A DNA stretch of 64,000 bases. It comes from Nostoc sp. NMS2 (GTDB taxonomy: Bacteria > Cyanobacteriota > Cyanobacteriia > Cyanobacteriales > Nostocaceae). Position numbers and translations under genes: made by a program. The notes beneath the pieces were generated by a model. The model was not told the origin of the DNA. It made no database searches and worked only from the letters and a program-made list of their open reading frames with translations. The stretch is taken from NCBI RefSeq assembly GCF_017115105.1, contig NZ_JABXKH010000049.1:1-64000 (forward strand), in the 5' to 3' direction. Positions 63,898 through 64,000 of the stretch are shown here, piece after piece. Position 1 is the stretch's first letter. Every line of letters starts with the position of its first letter.

Positions 63898-64000
63898 AAT
63901 CTACTTGGGGATAGCGCTTCAAATAAAGCAATGTGGAATTAATTTGAAGAAGGCAAAAGGCAAAGTTTTTACCTTTCAAGCTAGATGTTGAAGGGAGCAT

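Noticed and set aside
1-64000. tRNA, rRNA or riboswitch genes
   Set aside because: I scanned intergenic regions for T-loop and acceptor patterns and for known riboswitch cores and saw none that I could support by eye; a dedicated covariance search would be decisive.

Overview
This window reads as chromosomal DNA of a filamentous, probably heterocyst-forming cyanobacterium of the Nostoc/Anabaena type. The signs are very frequent GCGATCGC (HIP1) octamers, heptanucleotide short tandem repeats, many small palindromic and MITE-like repeats between genes, and cyanobacterial marker proteins: a Tab2-family RNA-binding protein, plant-type [2Fe-2S] ferredoxin, a probable NdhP subunit, an NdbB-like dehydrogenase, DUF1822 and DUF928 proteins, and a TerB/Mo-nitrogenase C-terminal-domain fusion. 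I found no rRNA, tRNA or CRISPR array.

Layout. 0.8-3.2 kb: a toxin-antitoxin pair whose toxin looks frameshifted, then a divergent nucleotidyltransferase / glutamine amidotransferase pair with overlapping start codons. 4-9 kb: a Ser/Thr kinase with a WD40 propeller and a large ClC-CBS-USP protein that lacks the gating glutamate. 9-20 kb: mostly single housekeeping genes (TldE/PmbA, Tab2, phosphoesterase, HAD, NdbB-like, NrdG-like activase, FecCD permease, SMR pump, ferredoxin, HemD). 20 kb: two abutting gene remnants.

21-35 kb is the most distinctive block: DUF1822, then a CHAT (caspase-like) plus CHASE2 membrane protein, then a secreted DUF928 protein, and further on a two-partner secretion pair (ShlB/FhaC-type transporter and a filamentous-haemagglutinin-type exoprotein). 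A nested mobile element (a tnpB element inside a MITE), an AI-2E-type permease and a small membrane protein lie between the two halves. I infer a cell-surface or secretion-linked protease/sensor module.

35-46 kb: a probable ndhP, a beta-CASP-like metallo-hydrolase, small conserved proteins, Nif3, YjbQ, a degraded IS1182-type transposase, an ArnT-like glycosyltransferase and an unknown protein. 46-49 kb: a zinc alcohol dehydrogenase and a second tnpB element. Both tnpB elements carry a divergent 55-56-residue ribbon-helix-helix gene. 49-53 kb: stress genes (ChaB fusion, Dps, a small exported protein) and a glutamate-cysteine-ligase-like enzyme. 53-57 kb: TerB fusion, Obg, MATE.

57-60 kb is a minus-strand cluster of a KamA-type radical SAM enzyme, a SET-domain protein and a D-Ala-D-Ala-ligase-like ATP-grasp enzyme, which suggests an uncharacterised amino-acid or peptide pathway. 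60-62.5 kb is a plus-strand operon of three tandem VWA paralogues and a coiled-coil protein. An HxlR regulator and a methyltransferase close the window.

At least six small repeat families fill the intergenic DNA, several nested or touching gene ends.
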